The notes beneath the pieces are model-generated. The model saw only the letters and a program-made list of their open reading frames with translations. It did no database searches and had not been told where the DNA came from. Positions 54,446-63,389 of a stretch of 64,000 nt of DNA are shown here, piece by piece. The stretch is taken from the NCBI RefSeq assembly GCF_003601985.1, contig NZ_QZXA01000001.1, positions 434,001-498,000 on the forward strand, given 5' to 3'. The number at the start of each line of letters is the position of its first letter. Position 1 is the first letter of the stretch. Origin of the DNA: Mesorhizobium jarvisii (GTDB lineage: Bacteria > Pseudomonadota > Alphaproteobacteria > Rhizobiales > Rhizobiaceae). A program made the translations under genes and the position numbers.

Positions 54446-55504
54446 CTACTCCGGATTGGAATGGTCGAGAAAATAACGGCGGGCCTCATCGGACGACAGC
54501 CCGTCCAGTCGCTCGAGCGACGCCCAGACCTCGGTGATGAGGCGCAGCACATAGTCGCGCTTGGCCGGGAACCGTTCCGCCTGCCAGCTGGCGATGTTGG
54601 CGATGAGCGCGAGGCGAGCACGGATCAGATCGAAAAGGATGCCGATCTCTTCGGCCTCCAATGCCTGCACCGACTGGTAGCCGGCGACGAAGCGCGCGGC
54701 CGGCGCCAGCGGATGGCCTTCAGCCGGCCAGCGGTAGACGGCGCCGATGGCGAGATCGCAGATCAGCGGCGAATGGATCATGTCGCCGAAATCGAGGATG
54801 CCGCTGACCATTTCCGGCCGCGAGGCATCCATCACCACATTGTAGGAGTTCATGTCGTTGTGGACGATCTGGGCGCGCAGGCTCGGAATGACCGGCGCCG
54901 CACGCGCCTCGAAGGCATCGATGACGCGCTCGACCATGGCGCGGTGGCCGGCATCGGCGATAAACGCCAGCATCGGCCGCGTCTTGGCGACCTTGCGGAT
55001 GTCCCAGAGCAGGTCGCTGCCGGCGGCCGGATGGAAGAAGCCGCGCAGAGCCCGGCCAAGCCGGGCGAGGAAAATGCCGAGATTGCGATCCTGCGCCGCC
55101 GACGTGGGGCAGCGCGACAGCAACTGGCCGGGCAGATAGGTGACCAGCCGAATGATGCGCGGCGCCGATCCGCCGACGCTGACCGTGAACTGCGCTTCGC
55201 CCTCGAGGCTCTTGCGCACCGAAGGAACCGGCAAGGTCGGGTCGACCGCCAGGATGTGGTCGAGAGCCTTGTTCTGGAAATCGGTGAAGCCGGCTTCCTC
55301 CGCCGGATGGGAAATCTTGAGGACGAACTCGCCCTCGCCGTCGGTATGGATGTGGAAATTGTGGTCACGTTCGCCCGGCAACGGCCGCGCGCTGCCGGTG
55401 AGGCCGTAGTGCCGGCGCAAGATGGCAAGCGCATCGGCGATCGAAACGTCGGGCGCATCCTGCGCCAGCGTTTCGCCAAAAGCGTCAGGCACAGCCGCAT
55501 TCAT
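54446..55504 (-). CDS. APH-fold small-molecule kinase, hydroxylysine-kinase-like
   Basis: Aminoglycoside-phosphotransferase-fold kinase of 352 aa. ATP-binding Lys63 in FVLKISHP, catalytic HND with Asp217 in IVHNDMNSYNVV, and metal-binding Asp238 in ILDFGDM. The layout resembles hydroxylysine kinase (HYKK/AGPHD1) as remembered. ATG 55504 overlaps the M20 stop as ATGA, and its stop directly abuts the PLP-enzyme start. Kinase plus class III phospho-lyase is the two-step logic of 5-hydroxylysine degradation. Ethanolamine or another amino alcohol is the alternative. Confidence 0.82.
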   Translation of the reverse strand: MNAAVPDAFGETLAQDAPDVSIADALAILRRHYGLTGSARPLPGERDHNFHIHTDGEGEFVLKISHPAEEAGFTDFQNKALDHILAVDPTLPVPSVRKSLEGEAQFTVSVGGSAPRIIRLVTYLPGQLLSRCPTSAAQDRNLGIFLARLGRALRGFFHPAAGSDLLWDIRKVAKTRPMLAFIADAGHRAMVERVIDAFEARAAPVIPSLRAQIVHNDMNSYNVVMDASRPEMVSGILDFGDMIHSPLICDLAIGAVYRWPAEGHPLAPAARFVAGYQSVQALEAEEIGILFDLIRARLALIANIASWQAERFPAKRDYVLRLITEVWASLERLDGLSSDEARRYFLDHSNPE

Positions 55505-56802
55505 GAGCTCATCTCCGGATCGATCGGCTCGAGGCCGCACCAGTCGGCGATGAACAGCGCGATGGTCTGGGTGACCTTGCGCACCGAGTCGAGATCGACG
55601 GCCTCGTCATAGCCATGCGGCATGCGGCAGATCGGGCCGTAGACGATCGCCGGCGTGTCGGCATAGAGGCCGAAGAAGCGCGCATCCGTGGTCGCCGAGG
55701 TGACGTGTTCCGTCAGCGCCTCGCCCCACACGGTGGTATGGCTGCGGCGCAGCACGGCTTCCATCTCGTCGGCGCCCTCCAAAACATACCCCTCGGCCAT
55801 GAAGCCGTTGTAGGTCATCTTGGGCGGGCGATTGGCCAGGAAGGGATCGGCACGGGCCGCATCTGCGATGCAGGCTTCGAGCTCGGCCCTGGCATCCTCG
55901 AGCTTCTGCCCGGGATAGGTCGCGACCCGCATCTCGAAGACGCAGCGTGCCGGAACGCTCGATGTCCATTCGCCGCCCTCGATCTTGCCGAGGTTGAAGC
56001 GGATCGGGTGCGGGTGATCGCAGAAATGCTTGTCATCGACCTTGCGCGCGTTCCACACGATTTCGAGCTGCTTCAGCGCCTGGATGATGAGAAAGGCCTT
56101 TTCGATGGCATTGGCGCCGGCCGAGAAAGCGCCCGACGCATGCTGCGGATCGCCGTCGACCTCGACCCTGAACCAGATCGGCCCCACCTGCGCCCGCATT
56201 AAGCGCGGTTCCAGGGGCTCGGGAATGAAGGCGGCGTCGGCGCGATAGCCGCGTTGCAGGCAGGCGAGCGCGCCATTGCCGGTGCACTCTTCCTCGACCA
56301 CCGACTGGAGGTAAACATTCGCGGCCGGCTGATAGCCGAGGCTGCGCAAGGCGGCGAGCGCATAGAGGCAGGCCGACAGGCCGGCCTTCATGTCGCCGGC
56401 GCCGCGGCCATGCATCCAGCCGTCTTCGATGGCCGGATCGTAGGGGTCGCGCACCCAGCGGTCGAGCGGCCCCGTCGGCACCACATCGATATGGCCGTTG
56501 AGGATCAGCGAGCAGCCGGTGGCGTTTCTCGGCGTGTGGGTAGCGACGACATTGAAAGCATCGTCGTAGGAGACCGCAACCGGTGAAAACCCAGGCAGGT
56601 TACGGATCGCGTCGACATCGACGCGCCACATATCGACCGCGTAGCCATCGGCCTCATAAGCGGCCGCCATGAAGGATTGCGCGGCGTGTTCCTCGCCGCG
56701 CTGGGAAGGAAAGCGCACGAGGTCCGCCAGGAACGCGACTTGCCGCGCGAAGCCGTTATCGACCGCGCGCAAAATGGCTTCGTCGGCAATCCGCTCAGGC
56801 AT
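55501..56802 (-). CDS. M20-family metallopeptidase/deacylase (ArgE/DapE type)
   Basis: Zinc amidohydrolase of 433 aa. Metal and active-site residues: His104 and Asp106 in NGHIDVVP, Asp137 in GRGAGDMK, the general-base EEEC cluster near 170-172 (VVEEECTGNG), and the C-terminal MPHG His. ATG 56802 is used; an upstream ATG at 56841 lies inside the probable operator. First gene of the operon. It would release an amino acid or amino alcohol from an N-acyl or dipeptide form before the kinase acts. Confidence 0.88.
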   Translation of the reverse strand: MPERIADEAILRAVDNGFARQVAFLADLVRFPSQRGEEHAAQSFMAAAYEADGYAVDMWRVDVDAIRNLPGFSPVAVSYDDAFNVVATHTPRNATGCSLILNGHIDVVPTGPLDRWVRDPYDPAIEDGWMHGRGAGDMKAGLSACLYALAALRSLGYQPAANVYLQSVVEEECTGNGALACLQRGYRADAAFIPEPLEPRLMRAQVGPIWFRVEVDGDPQHASGAFSAGANAIEKAFLIIQALKQLEIVWNARKVDDKHFCDHPHPIRFNLGKIEGGEWTSSVPARCVFEMRVATYPGQKLEDARAELEACIADAARADPFLANRPPKMTYNGFMAEGYVLEGADEMEAVLRRSHTTVWGEALTEHVTSATTDARFFGLYADTPAIVYGPICRMPHGYDEAVDLDSVRKVTQTIALFIADWCGLEPIDPEMSS

Positions 56803-56822
56803 AATATTTCGCTTTCCCGTGA

Positions 56823-56848
56823 ATGGTGTATCATATCTCATATGCCAT
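56823..56848. promoter_or_regulatory. Imperfect 26-bp palindrome, candidate GntR operator
   Basis: ATGG-N2-TAT ... ATA-N2-CCAT spans 56823-56848 in the 177-base gap between the M20 gene and the divergent GNAT gene. ATGG/CCAT-flanked palindromes are common for FCD-type GntR regulators, and one (52469-53125) ends the leftward operon. The rest of the gap shows no supported gene. Confidence 0.4.
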
Positions 56849-56979
56849 ATCGTGGAAAGGCAAGGAGACAGGTCGGGCCAAAACTATGGCCCAACCCGGG
56901 AAGCTCTTGGCAGGCGGGCGCAGAGTTGGCATCAGCTTACTGCATGCTGGCGAAACCGCTTGGCAGAGTTCGAGGACAG

Positions 56980-57627
56980 ATGCTGGTCACCGAAGGCGCA
57001 TTGCCGGATGAAATCACCGATCTCACGTCAGGCTACCGGCGCGTGCCGGCCGGCAAGATCGTCAATGCGGTGACGTGGATGGAGGCGCGCGCCCCGGTGC
57101 CGGGTTTCGCCCAGCCCCTGGCGATGACCCGGATCGCCAAACCCGACAGCGCCGCCTACCGCGCGATCTTCCTCAAGATCGGTGCTCCCTGGCTGTGGGA
57201 CCGCGCCGCCGAAATGTCGGATGCCGAAATATCAGCGCATTTCGCCGATCCGTGCCAGCATCTCTATTATGGCCGTGATGAGAGTGGCGGCCATGTCGGC
57301 ATGGTCGAGTTCCGCATGGCCGACGACAACGAGATCGAGATCACCTATTTCGGCCTGTTCCCCGGCTTGACCGGTCGTGGCCTCGGCAAACGGCTGATGG
57401 CTGGCGCGCTCGATCAGGCATGGCGCCTCGCCCCGGGCCGCATCTGGCTGCACACCAGCAGCATCGACCATCACAGCGTCATCGGTTTCTACCGGGCCTG
57501 CGGGTTTGAGCCCTATGCGACGGGTTTCGAAATCACCGACGATCCCCGGATCAAGGGAACCCTGCCGCGCGATGCCGCTCCGCAAATCCCGTTGATCGAA
57601 ACGGAATGGGTGCCCGGCGCCAGATGA
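56980..57627 (+). CDS. GNAT-family N-acetyltransferase
   Basis: Predicted acetyl-CoA-dependent acetyltransferase of 215 aa. The acetyl-CoA loop reads FPGLTGRGLGKRLM, preceded by EIEITYFGLF and followed by SSIDHHSVIGFYRACGF, the conserved motif B region. ATG 56980 follows CGAGGACAG; the frame is open farther upstream to 56677 but that part overlaps the M20 gene and has no signal. Its stop overlaps the LuxR-type regulator start by ATGA. Substrate unknown; a deacetylase-like gene lies 2.8 kb downstream. Confidence 0.82.
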   Translation: MLVTEGALPDEITDLTSGYRRVPAGKIVNAVTWMEARAPVPGFAQPLAMTRIAKPDSAAYRAIFLKIGAPWLWDRAAEMSDAEISAHFADPCQHLYYGRDESGGHVGMVEFRMADDNEIEITYFGLFPGLTGRGLGKRLMAGALDQAWRLAPGRIWLHTSSIDHHSVIGFYRACGFEPYATGFEITDDPRIKGTLPRDAAPQIPLIETEWVPGAR

Positions 57628-60338
57628 GACCATCTTCGCAACCCGCCGGACTGTCATCGTCTCACCATCGCCGGTGGGTGCGGCGCGAAAGCATCCTGTC
57701 GAGGCTGGAGCGGCATGTCGACACGCGCATCGTGCTGTTCGCGGCGCCCGCCGGCTTCGGCAAGTCGACGACGATGGCGCAATGGGCGGCTGAGGTCGCG
57801 CGCCACGGCCGTTTGACGGCATGGCTGTCCTGCGAGGCGACGGATAATGACGAAGGCGCCTTCCTGTCGCATCTGGTGGGCGCGCTGCGCCACCTGGTCC
57901 AGAACCCGGCCGAACTCGACCTCGCCTTCCAGTCGAGCCCTATCCCCCAGCTCGACGTGGTGCTCGCGGCACTGGTGATGGGTTTTGCGGCGCGCGACGC
58001 CGAAATCACCCTGTTCTTCGACGACTACCACGTCATCGAGGCGGCGGCGGTGAAGCGCTTCATGGAACGCCTGACGCGGCAGGCGCCCGCCAACATCGCC
58101 TTCGTCATCGGCTCGCGCAACCTGCCCGACCTGCAGCTCGGCAAGCTCAGAGTGCTTGGCGACGTTTTCGAAATCGGCCCGGACGATCTGCGCTTCGCCT
58201 CGTCCGAAGCCGAAGCCTTCTTCAATGACAAATTGGGCCTCAGCGTCAGCAGCGGTACCGTCGAGGCCTTGTGCTCGCGGACCGAGGGCTGGGCCGCCGG
58301 CCTGCAACTCGCCTCGCTGTCGCTCAGCGCCGCGCATGCACCGGAAACCGTTATCGGCAATTTCACCGGCGCCAACCGCAACGTCGCCGATTTCCTGATG
58401 GGCGAAGTCTTCCTGGGGCTGCCGCCGGCCCTGGCGAAGTTCCTGCTCCACAGTTCGGTCTTCGAGCGCTTCAGCGCCGAAGCGTGCCGGGCGGTCCTGC
58501 GGGCGGCGGATGCCGAGGCCGATATCACCGAGATCGAGACCCGCAATCTTTTCCTCGTGCCGCTCGATGAGGAGCGGCGCTGGTTCCGCTATCATCATCT
58601 GTTCCATGACTTCCTCAGCCGCGAAATGGAGCGGCGCGAGCCGGAGATGATCGCACCGCTGCACCTGGCCGCCGCCGAATGGTTCGGCGAACGCAAGATG
58701 CTGACCGAGGCGATCGGGCATGCGCTCGCCGCCGGCGACCAGGCCCGCGCTGCGGTGTTCGTCGAGAACAACGCGCTCGAGCTCATCGCCCAGTGCCAGC
58801 TGCTTTATGTGCGCCAATTGCTGGCGCTGTTGCCGAGGAAACTGGTCGACCAGCGCATCCGGCTGCAGCTCATCGTGCTATGGCTGGCGGTGCACAGCAG
58901 CCAGCCCGAGATCGCCCAGCAGACGCTCGCCAATGCGCGCAAGCTGGTCGAAACCGGGCCGGCCGACGGCAAGGATCCCGGCACGCTGACCGGCACCACG
59001 ATCGAGGCCGAAATCGCCGTCCTCGATGCCGCCGTGCACAGCACGCTGGAGCGGTTCGAGGACGCGCGCGACACCGCACTGTCCGCCCTGCGCATCATCG
59101 CGCCCGATGCCTGGTTCATGGAAGGGGCGACCGCCAATGTCATCGGCTACAATCTCTATGCGCTGGGCGACCTCGAGGGGGCGCGGGCGGCGGCGGACGC
59201 GGCACGCAAGGCGCATGAGCGAAGCGGCAGCCTGCTCGGCGTCACCATCGCCAATTGCTACATGGCCGTCATCGAGCGCTCGGCCGGCCGCCTGCCCGCC
59301 GCCGAAAAGCTGCTGCGCAACACGATCATCGAGGCGAGGACGCGGATCGGCGCAAATTCCTATGCCGAGGCGCTGGCCGGAACCCTGCTGGCCGAACTCG
59401 CCTACGAGACCAACGCATCCGGGGAGGCGCTGACGCTGGTCGAGAATCTCGGGCCGCTGATCGAGGGCGCCGCGGTCATCGTCTATCCGCTGGCCAGCGT
59501 GCCGACCTATGCCCGCGTCCTGCAGTTGACCGGTCGCGGCGACGCGGCGCTCGACATGCTGGAGCGTGTCTACCAGCGCGTGCGCGGCTCCGTCTACCGC
59601 CGCCTCGCTTCGGTGCTGGTGCATGATCGCATCCGGCTGCTCATCGACCAGAACCGTGTCGCCGAGGCACGCGCCCTACTCGACGAGCATCGCCGCGAAA
59701 GCGCTGAAACCGCGCCGACTGTCGCCAACGAATTCGAGTTCTTCGCCGAGGGCCGGCTGCTGACGGCGGAAAAATCCCACGCGGCCGCCGCGGCACTTCT
59801 CGACGTGCTGCTGGAGCGGACGAAAAGCAGCGGCCGCATGCGCCGCCACATACTGGCGCTGATCCTGCGCGCCAAGAGCGCCGGCCATGACCAGCGCGAG
59901 GCCGACCGTCATCTCCTCGAAGCGCTACGCCTTGCCCAGCCTTCCGGCTTCATCCGTTCCTTCGTCGACGAGGGCAGGCCCGTGGTCGAAGCGTTGATGC
60001 GATTGCGCGCGGCGCAGGCAAAGACCGACCCGTTCCTGTCGGCCTATGCGACGCGTATCATCGATGCCGCGCAGACGATGCCCATGGCGACGCGCAAATT
60101 GGCCGCCCCTGCAGCCGAGAAGGAACATCTCACCCAGCGCGAGTCCGAGCTGCTGCGTTGCTTGTCGGAAGGCATGTCCAACCGCGATATCGCGGTCGCG
60201 CTTTCGGTCAGCGAAACGACGGTGAAATGGCATTTGAAGAACATTTTCGGCAAGCTCTCGGTCTCGAACCGCGTCCAGGCCGTGCGTGCCGCGCAGGCGG
60301 CCGCAAACCTCCGCCCCCCTCCGAAAGGAGGGGCATAG
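57624..60338 (+). CDS. MalT-like LuxR-family transcriptional regulator (large ATP-binding activator)
   Basis: Regulator of 904 aa. Walker A APAGFGKST at residues 41-49, Walker B ITLFFDDYHVI, then a NB-ARC-like region, a long helical repeat region of the MalT TPR type (about 350-820), and a C-terminal LuxR helix-turn-helix (LTQRESELLRCLSEGMSNRDI, SETTVKWHLKNIFGKL) near 835-897. ATG 57624 overlaps the GNAT stop. Such STAND-class activators oligomerise on inducer and ATP. The downstream HDAC-like/transport genes are plausible targets. Confidence 0.92.
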   Translation: MRPSSQPAGLSSSHHRRWVRRESILSRLERHVDTRIVLFAAPAGFGKSTTMAQWAAEVARHGRLTAWLSCEATDNDEGAFLSHLVGALRHLVQNPAELDLAFQSSPIPQLDVVLAALVMGFAARDAEITLFFDDYHVIEAAAVKRFMERLTRQAPANIAFVIGSRNLPDLQLGKLRVLGDVFEIGPDDLRFASSEAEAFFNDKLGLSVSSGTVEALCSRTEGWAAGLQLASLSLSAAHAPETVIGNFTGANRNVADFLMGEVFLGLPPALAKFLLHSSVFERFSAEACRAVLRAADAEADITEIETRNLFLVPLDEERRWFRYHHLFHDFLSREMERREPEMIAPLHLAAAEWFGERKMLTEAIGHALAAGDQARAAVFVENNALELIAQCQLLYVRQLLALLPRKLVDQRIRLQLIVLWLAVHSSQPEIAQQTLANARKLVETGPADGKDPGTLTGTTIEAEIAVLDAAVHSTLERFEDARDTALSALRIIAPDAWFMEGATANVIGYNLYALGDLEGARAAADAARKAHERSGSLLGVTIANCYMAVIERSAGRLPAAEKLLRNTIIEARTRIGANSYAEALAGTLLAELAYETNASGEALTLVENLGPLIEGAAVIVYPLASVPTYARVLQLTGRGDAALDMLERVYQRVRGSVYRRLASVLVHDRIRLLIDQNRVAEARALLDEHRRESAETAPTVANEFEFFAEGRLLTAEKSHAAAAALLDVLLERTKSSGRMRRHILALILRAKSAGHDQREADRHLLEALRLAQPSGFIRSFVDEGRPVVEALMRLRAAQAKTDPFLSAYATRIIDAAQTMPMATRKLAAPAAEKEHLTQRESELLRCLSEGMSNRDIAVALSVSETTVKWHLKNIFGKLSVSNRVQAVRAAQAAANLRPPPKGGA
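60316..60333 (+). terminator. GAAA-loop hairpin at the regulator 3' end
   Basis: CCCCTCC-GAAA-GGAGGGG is a perfect 7-bp stem with a stable tetraloop, overlapping the last codons (PPPKGG) and lying just before the stop codon. It may aid termination or message stability before the HDAC-like gene. No T-run. Confidence 0.4.
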
Positions 60339-60422
60339 ACATCCCGCGTGCCCCCCTCTTTCGGGTCGGGCCATGGCATCGTTAGCCTGCTAGCGTCGTC
60401 CAGATTTTAGAGGACGCTGCTT

Positions 60423-61544
60423 ATGGCGACAGGTTACGTTTTTCACGAACAGCTGATGTGGCATGACACCGGCCCCAGCGCCGACATGATGCCTCCCGGC
60501 CGTTTCGTGGAACCGGGACGGCACCTGGAATCGCCGGGGTCGAAGCGCCGGCTGAACAACCTTATCCAGGTCAGTGGCCTGGCGCGCCATCTGGTGCCGA
60601 TCCTTGCCGAGGCGGTGACGGTCGAGGACCTGCTGCGCGTCCACACGCAGCGCCATGTCGACGACATCCGCATGCTCAGCGAACGCGGCTGCGGCTTCGC
60701 CGGCCCCCAGGCACCGATCGGCCTCAACAGTTTCGACATCGCCCTCCTCTCGGCCGGCACCACCTATGCCGCGATGCGCGCGGTGCTGACCGGCCGTGTC
60801 GACAACGCCTATGCGCTGGCGCGGCCACCGGGGCATCATGCCGAGCCCGACCAAGCAATGGGCAACTGCCTGTTCTCCAACATCGGCATTGCCGTGCGCC
60901 GGCTGCAGCATGAAGGCCTGCTTGGCCGCGCGGCGATAGTCGACTGGGACGTGCATCATGGCAACGGCACCGAGACGGTGTTTTATTCCGATCCGTCGGT
61001 GCTGACCATTTCCCTGCACCAGGACAATCTCTATCCGACCGGGCGCGGCGCGATGGCCGACAATGGCAAGGGCGAAGGCGAAGGCTACAACATCAACATA
61101 CCGCTGCCGGCCGGCAGCGGCACCGGCGCCTATGAAGCCACCTTCGACCGCATCGTCGCCCCCGCGCTGCGCGCCTACAAACCGGATCTCGTCATTGTTG
61201 CCTCCGGCTTCGACGCGTCGGGCTTCGATCCGCTCGGCCGCATGATGCTTAACAGCGAATGCTTCCGGCGCCTTGCCGCGCGCATGGTGGCGCTGGCAGC
61301 CGAGACATCGAAGGGCCGGCTGATGATGACCCATGAAGGCGGCTATTCCGAAGGCTATGTGCCGTTCTGCGGCCATGCCGTCATCGAAACACTCGCCAAT
61401 CACCGCACCGAAGTGATCGATCCGCTGTCGGACCATATCGACGAATGGGCCGGGCAGGACTTGCAGCCGCATCAGGCTGCGGTGATCGATGCGGCCGAAG
61501 GCCTGCTCGCAGGCCTGCGCCAACGCCTCGCAAGTGCTGCCTGA
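60423..61544 (+). CDS. Class II histone deacetylase-like/acetylpolyamine amidohydrolase
   Basis: Zinc deacetylase of 373 aa of the arginase/HDAC superfamily. The tandem catalytic histidines are His138-His139 (PPGHHAEP), zinc ligands Asp176 and His178 (DWDVHHGNGT) and Asp269 (ASGFDPLG). The C-terminal GGYSEGYVPFCGHAV carries the Gly-Gly-Tyr of class II enzymes. All key residues are present, so it should be active. Bacterial relatives remove acetyl from acetylpolyamines or other amides. Position at the head of a LIV/Urt-type transport operon suggests deacetylation of an imported N-acetyl amine. Confidence 0.88.
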   Translation: MATGYVFHEQLMWHDTGPSADMMPPGRFVEPGRHLESPGSKRRLNNLIQVSGLARHLVPILAEAVTVEDLLRVHTQRHVDDIRMLSERGCGFAGPQAPIGLNSFDIALLSAGTTYAAMRAVLTGRVDNAYALARPPGHHAEPDQAMGNCLFSNIGIAVRRLQHEGLLGRAAIVDWDVHHGNGTETVFYSDPSVLTISLHQDNLYPTGRGAMADNGKGEGEGYNINIPLPAGSGTGAYEATFDRIVAPALRAYKPDLVIVASGFDASGFDPLGRMMLNSECFRRLAARMVALAAETSKGRLMMTHEGGYSEGYVPFCGHAVIETLANHRTEVIDPLSDHIDEWAGQDLQPHQAAVIDAAEGLLAGLRQRLASAA

Positions 61545-61548
61545 CACG

Positions 61549-62406
61549 ATGGATTTTGTCGTCACCACGCTCCTCAACGCGCTGACGCTGATCAGCATCC
61601 TGATGCTGGTCGGGCTCGGGCTGGCGATCAGCTTCGGCCTGATGAACGTGACCAATCTGGCGCATGGCGAATTCGTCACTGTCGGCGCCTTCGCGGTCTA
61701 TTTCGTCCAGAGCGTGGGCGGCTCGTTCTGGCTGGGGCTGGCCGCCGCACCCATCGCCGGCGCGGTGGTCGGCTGCATCCTGGAGTTCGCCATCATCCGC
61801 CATCTCTATTCGCGGCCGGTCTCGACCGTGCTTGCCACCTGGGGCGTCAGCCTGATCCTGCAGCAGGGGCTGGAACTGACCTTTGGCCTCGGCGCCAAGC
61901 CGGTGACGCCGCCGATCGAGGGCACGTTCGACCTGTTCTTCACCGTCTATCCCGCCTATCGGCTGATCCTGATCGCCATCGCCATGCTGACCTTGCTCGG
62001 TGTCGTGCTGCTGATCAGCCGGACGTCGTTCGGCCTCGACATCCGCACCGTCATCCAGAACCGCGAAATGGCCGAAGGCGTCGGCATCAACACGCGGCGC
62101 ACCTACGCCATCGCCTTCACCTTTGGCGCGGCGATCGCCGGGCTCGCCGGCGGCCTGGTCGCACCGCTGGCGATCGTGCTGCCGCAGATGGGGGTGAACT
62201 ACCTCGCCAATGCCTTCTTCGTCGTGATTGTCGGCGGCGTCGGCTCGATCGGCGGTCTCGTCGCCGGCAGTGTCTTCGTCGGCGGGCTGACCAGTGTGCT
62301 CAACTACCAGATCTCGCCATCGCTGGCGCAGGCGATCGTGCTGCTGGCGGCCATCGTCGCCGTGCGGCTGCGGCCCAACGGCCTGTTCAACGGAGCGTCG
62401 CGATGA
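61549..62406 (+). CDS. LIV/Urt-type ABC transporter permease (LivH-like), third system
   Basis: Inner-membrane permease of 285 aa with about eight hydrophobic segments, hallmark GLGLAISFGLMNVTNLAHG and VIVGGVGSIGGLVAGS. ATG 61549 is five bases after the HDAC-like stop. Open frame upstream belongs to the previous gene in another frame. It ends in an ATGA overlap with the next permease. The phrase MNVTNLAHGEF also occurs in urea transporters (UrtB). Confidence 0.92.
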   Translation: MDFVVTTLLNALTLISILMLVGLGLAISFGLMNVTNLAHGEFVTVGAFAVYFVQSVGGSFWLGLAAAPIAGAVVGCILEFAIIRHLYSRPVSTVLATWGVSLILQQGLELTFGLGAKPVTPPIEGTFDLFFTVYPAYRLILIAIAMLTLLGVVLLISRTSFGLDIRTVIQNREMAEGVGINTRRTYAIAFTFGAAIAGLAGGLVAPLAIVLPQMGVNYLANAFFVVIVGGVGSIGGLVAGSVFVGGLTSVLNYQISPSLAQAIVLLAAIVAVRLRPNGLFNGASR

Positions 62407-63389
62407 TCGCCCGCGACCGCAACTGGCTGCTGATCTTCGCCGTCTGCGCGGCGCTCGCCGTCGTCTATCCGTTCATCGCCGACGGCTACCAGCTGACGGT
62501 GATCCGCGACGCGCTGATCTTCGGCCTGTTCGCGGCGAGCCTCGACTTCTTCTGGGGCCGCACCGGCATCCTGTGTTTCGGCCACGCCGCCTTCTTCGGC
62601 ATTGGTGGCTACATCATGGCGCTGGTCACGCTCAACGACGCCATCCCCTTGGGCAGCCTGCTCGGCATCCTGGGCGCGATTGCTGGTGCTGCCTTCGTCG
62701 CCGCCATCATCGGCTACTTCCTGTTCTTCGGCGGCATCCGCGGCAGCTACTTCACCATCGTGACGCTTGCCATGGGCGTCATCTGCCAGCAGGCTGCCGT
62801 CTCCTGGAGCTCGGTCACCGGTGGCGACAGCGGCCTGATCGGCATTCCGCCGATCGCCTTCGATCTTGGCGAAATACATGTCGATCTCAGCCAGGATCTG
62901 CCGAGTTACATCTTCGTCGCGTCCATCGTTGCGGTGGTCGTGCTGGTGCTGTGGTCGCTCAGCAGAGGTCGCTGGGGCGCCGTGCTGACCGCCATCCAGG
63001 ACAATGAAGTCCGGGCGGCCGCCCTTGGCCACAATGCGCCGCTGAGGCTACTCGTCACCTTCGTCCTGTCCGCGGCGATCGCCGGGCTCGCCGGCGCGCT
63101 CTACGTCTGCATGGCCGGGTTGGTGGCACCCGACCTGTCCGGGCTGCTGCTGTCGACGGAAGTCATCGTCTGGGTAGCGGTTGGCGGGCGCGGCACGCTG
63201 CTTGGTCCGGTGCTGGGCGCCATCGCCATACAGCGCGCACAGCAGACGATCAGCAGCTTCAACCCGAGCCTGTGGCCGCTTTTGCTCGGCTGCGTCTTCG
63301 TCGTCATCGTCTTCGTGCTGCCGGACGGCATCCTGTCGATCTATGCGCGGCTGAAGAGCCTGTTCAAGGGCCGGAGGCAAGCGCAATGA
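62403..63389 (+). CDS. LIV/Urt-type ABC transporter permease (LivM-like), third system
   Basis: Inner-membrane permease of 328 aa with about nine hydrophobic segments, hallmarks FWGRTGILCFGHAAFFGIGG and AIQDNEVRAAALGH, plus VGGRGTLLGPVLGAI. ATGA overlaps join it to both neighbours. Function follows the HDAC-like operon; ligand unknown. Confidence 0.92.
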   Translation: MIARDRNWLLIFAVCAALAVVYPFIADGYQLTVIRDALIFGLFAASLDFFWGRTGILCFGHAAFFGIGGYIMALVTLNDAIPLGSLLGILGAIAGAAFVAAIIGYFLFFGGIRGSYFTIVTLAMGVICQQAAVSWSSVTGGDSGLIGIPPIAFDLGEIHVDLSQDLPSYIFVASIVAVVVLVLWSLSRGRWGAVLTAIQDNEVRAAALGHNAPLRLLVTFVLSAAIAGLAGALYVCMAGLVAPDLSGLLLSTEVIVWVAVGGRGTLLGPVLGAIAIQRAQQTISSFNPSLWPLLLGCVFVVIVFVLPDGILSIYARLKSLFKGRRQAQ

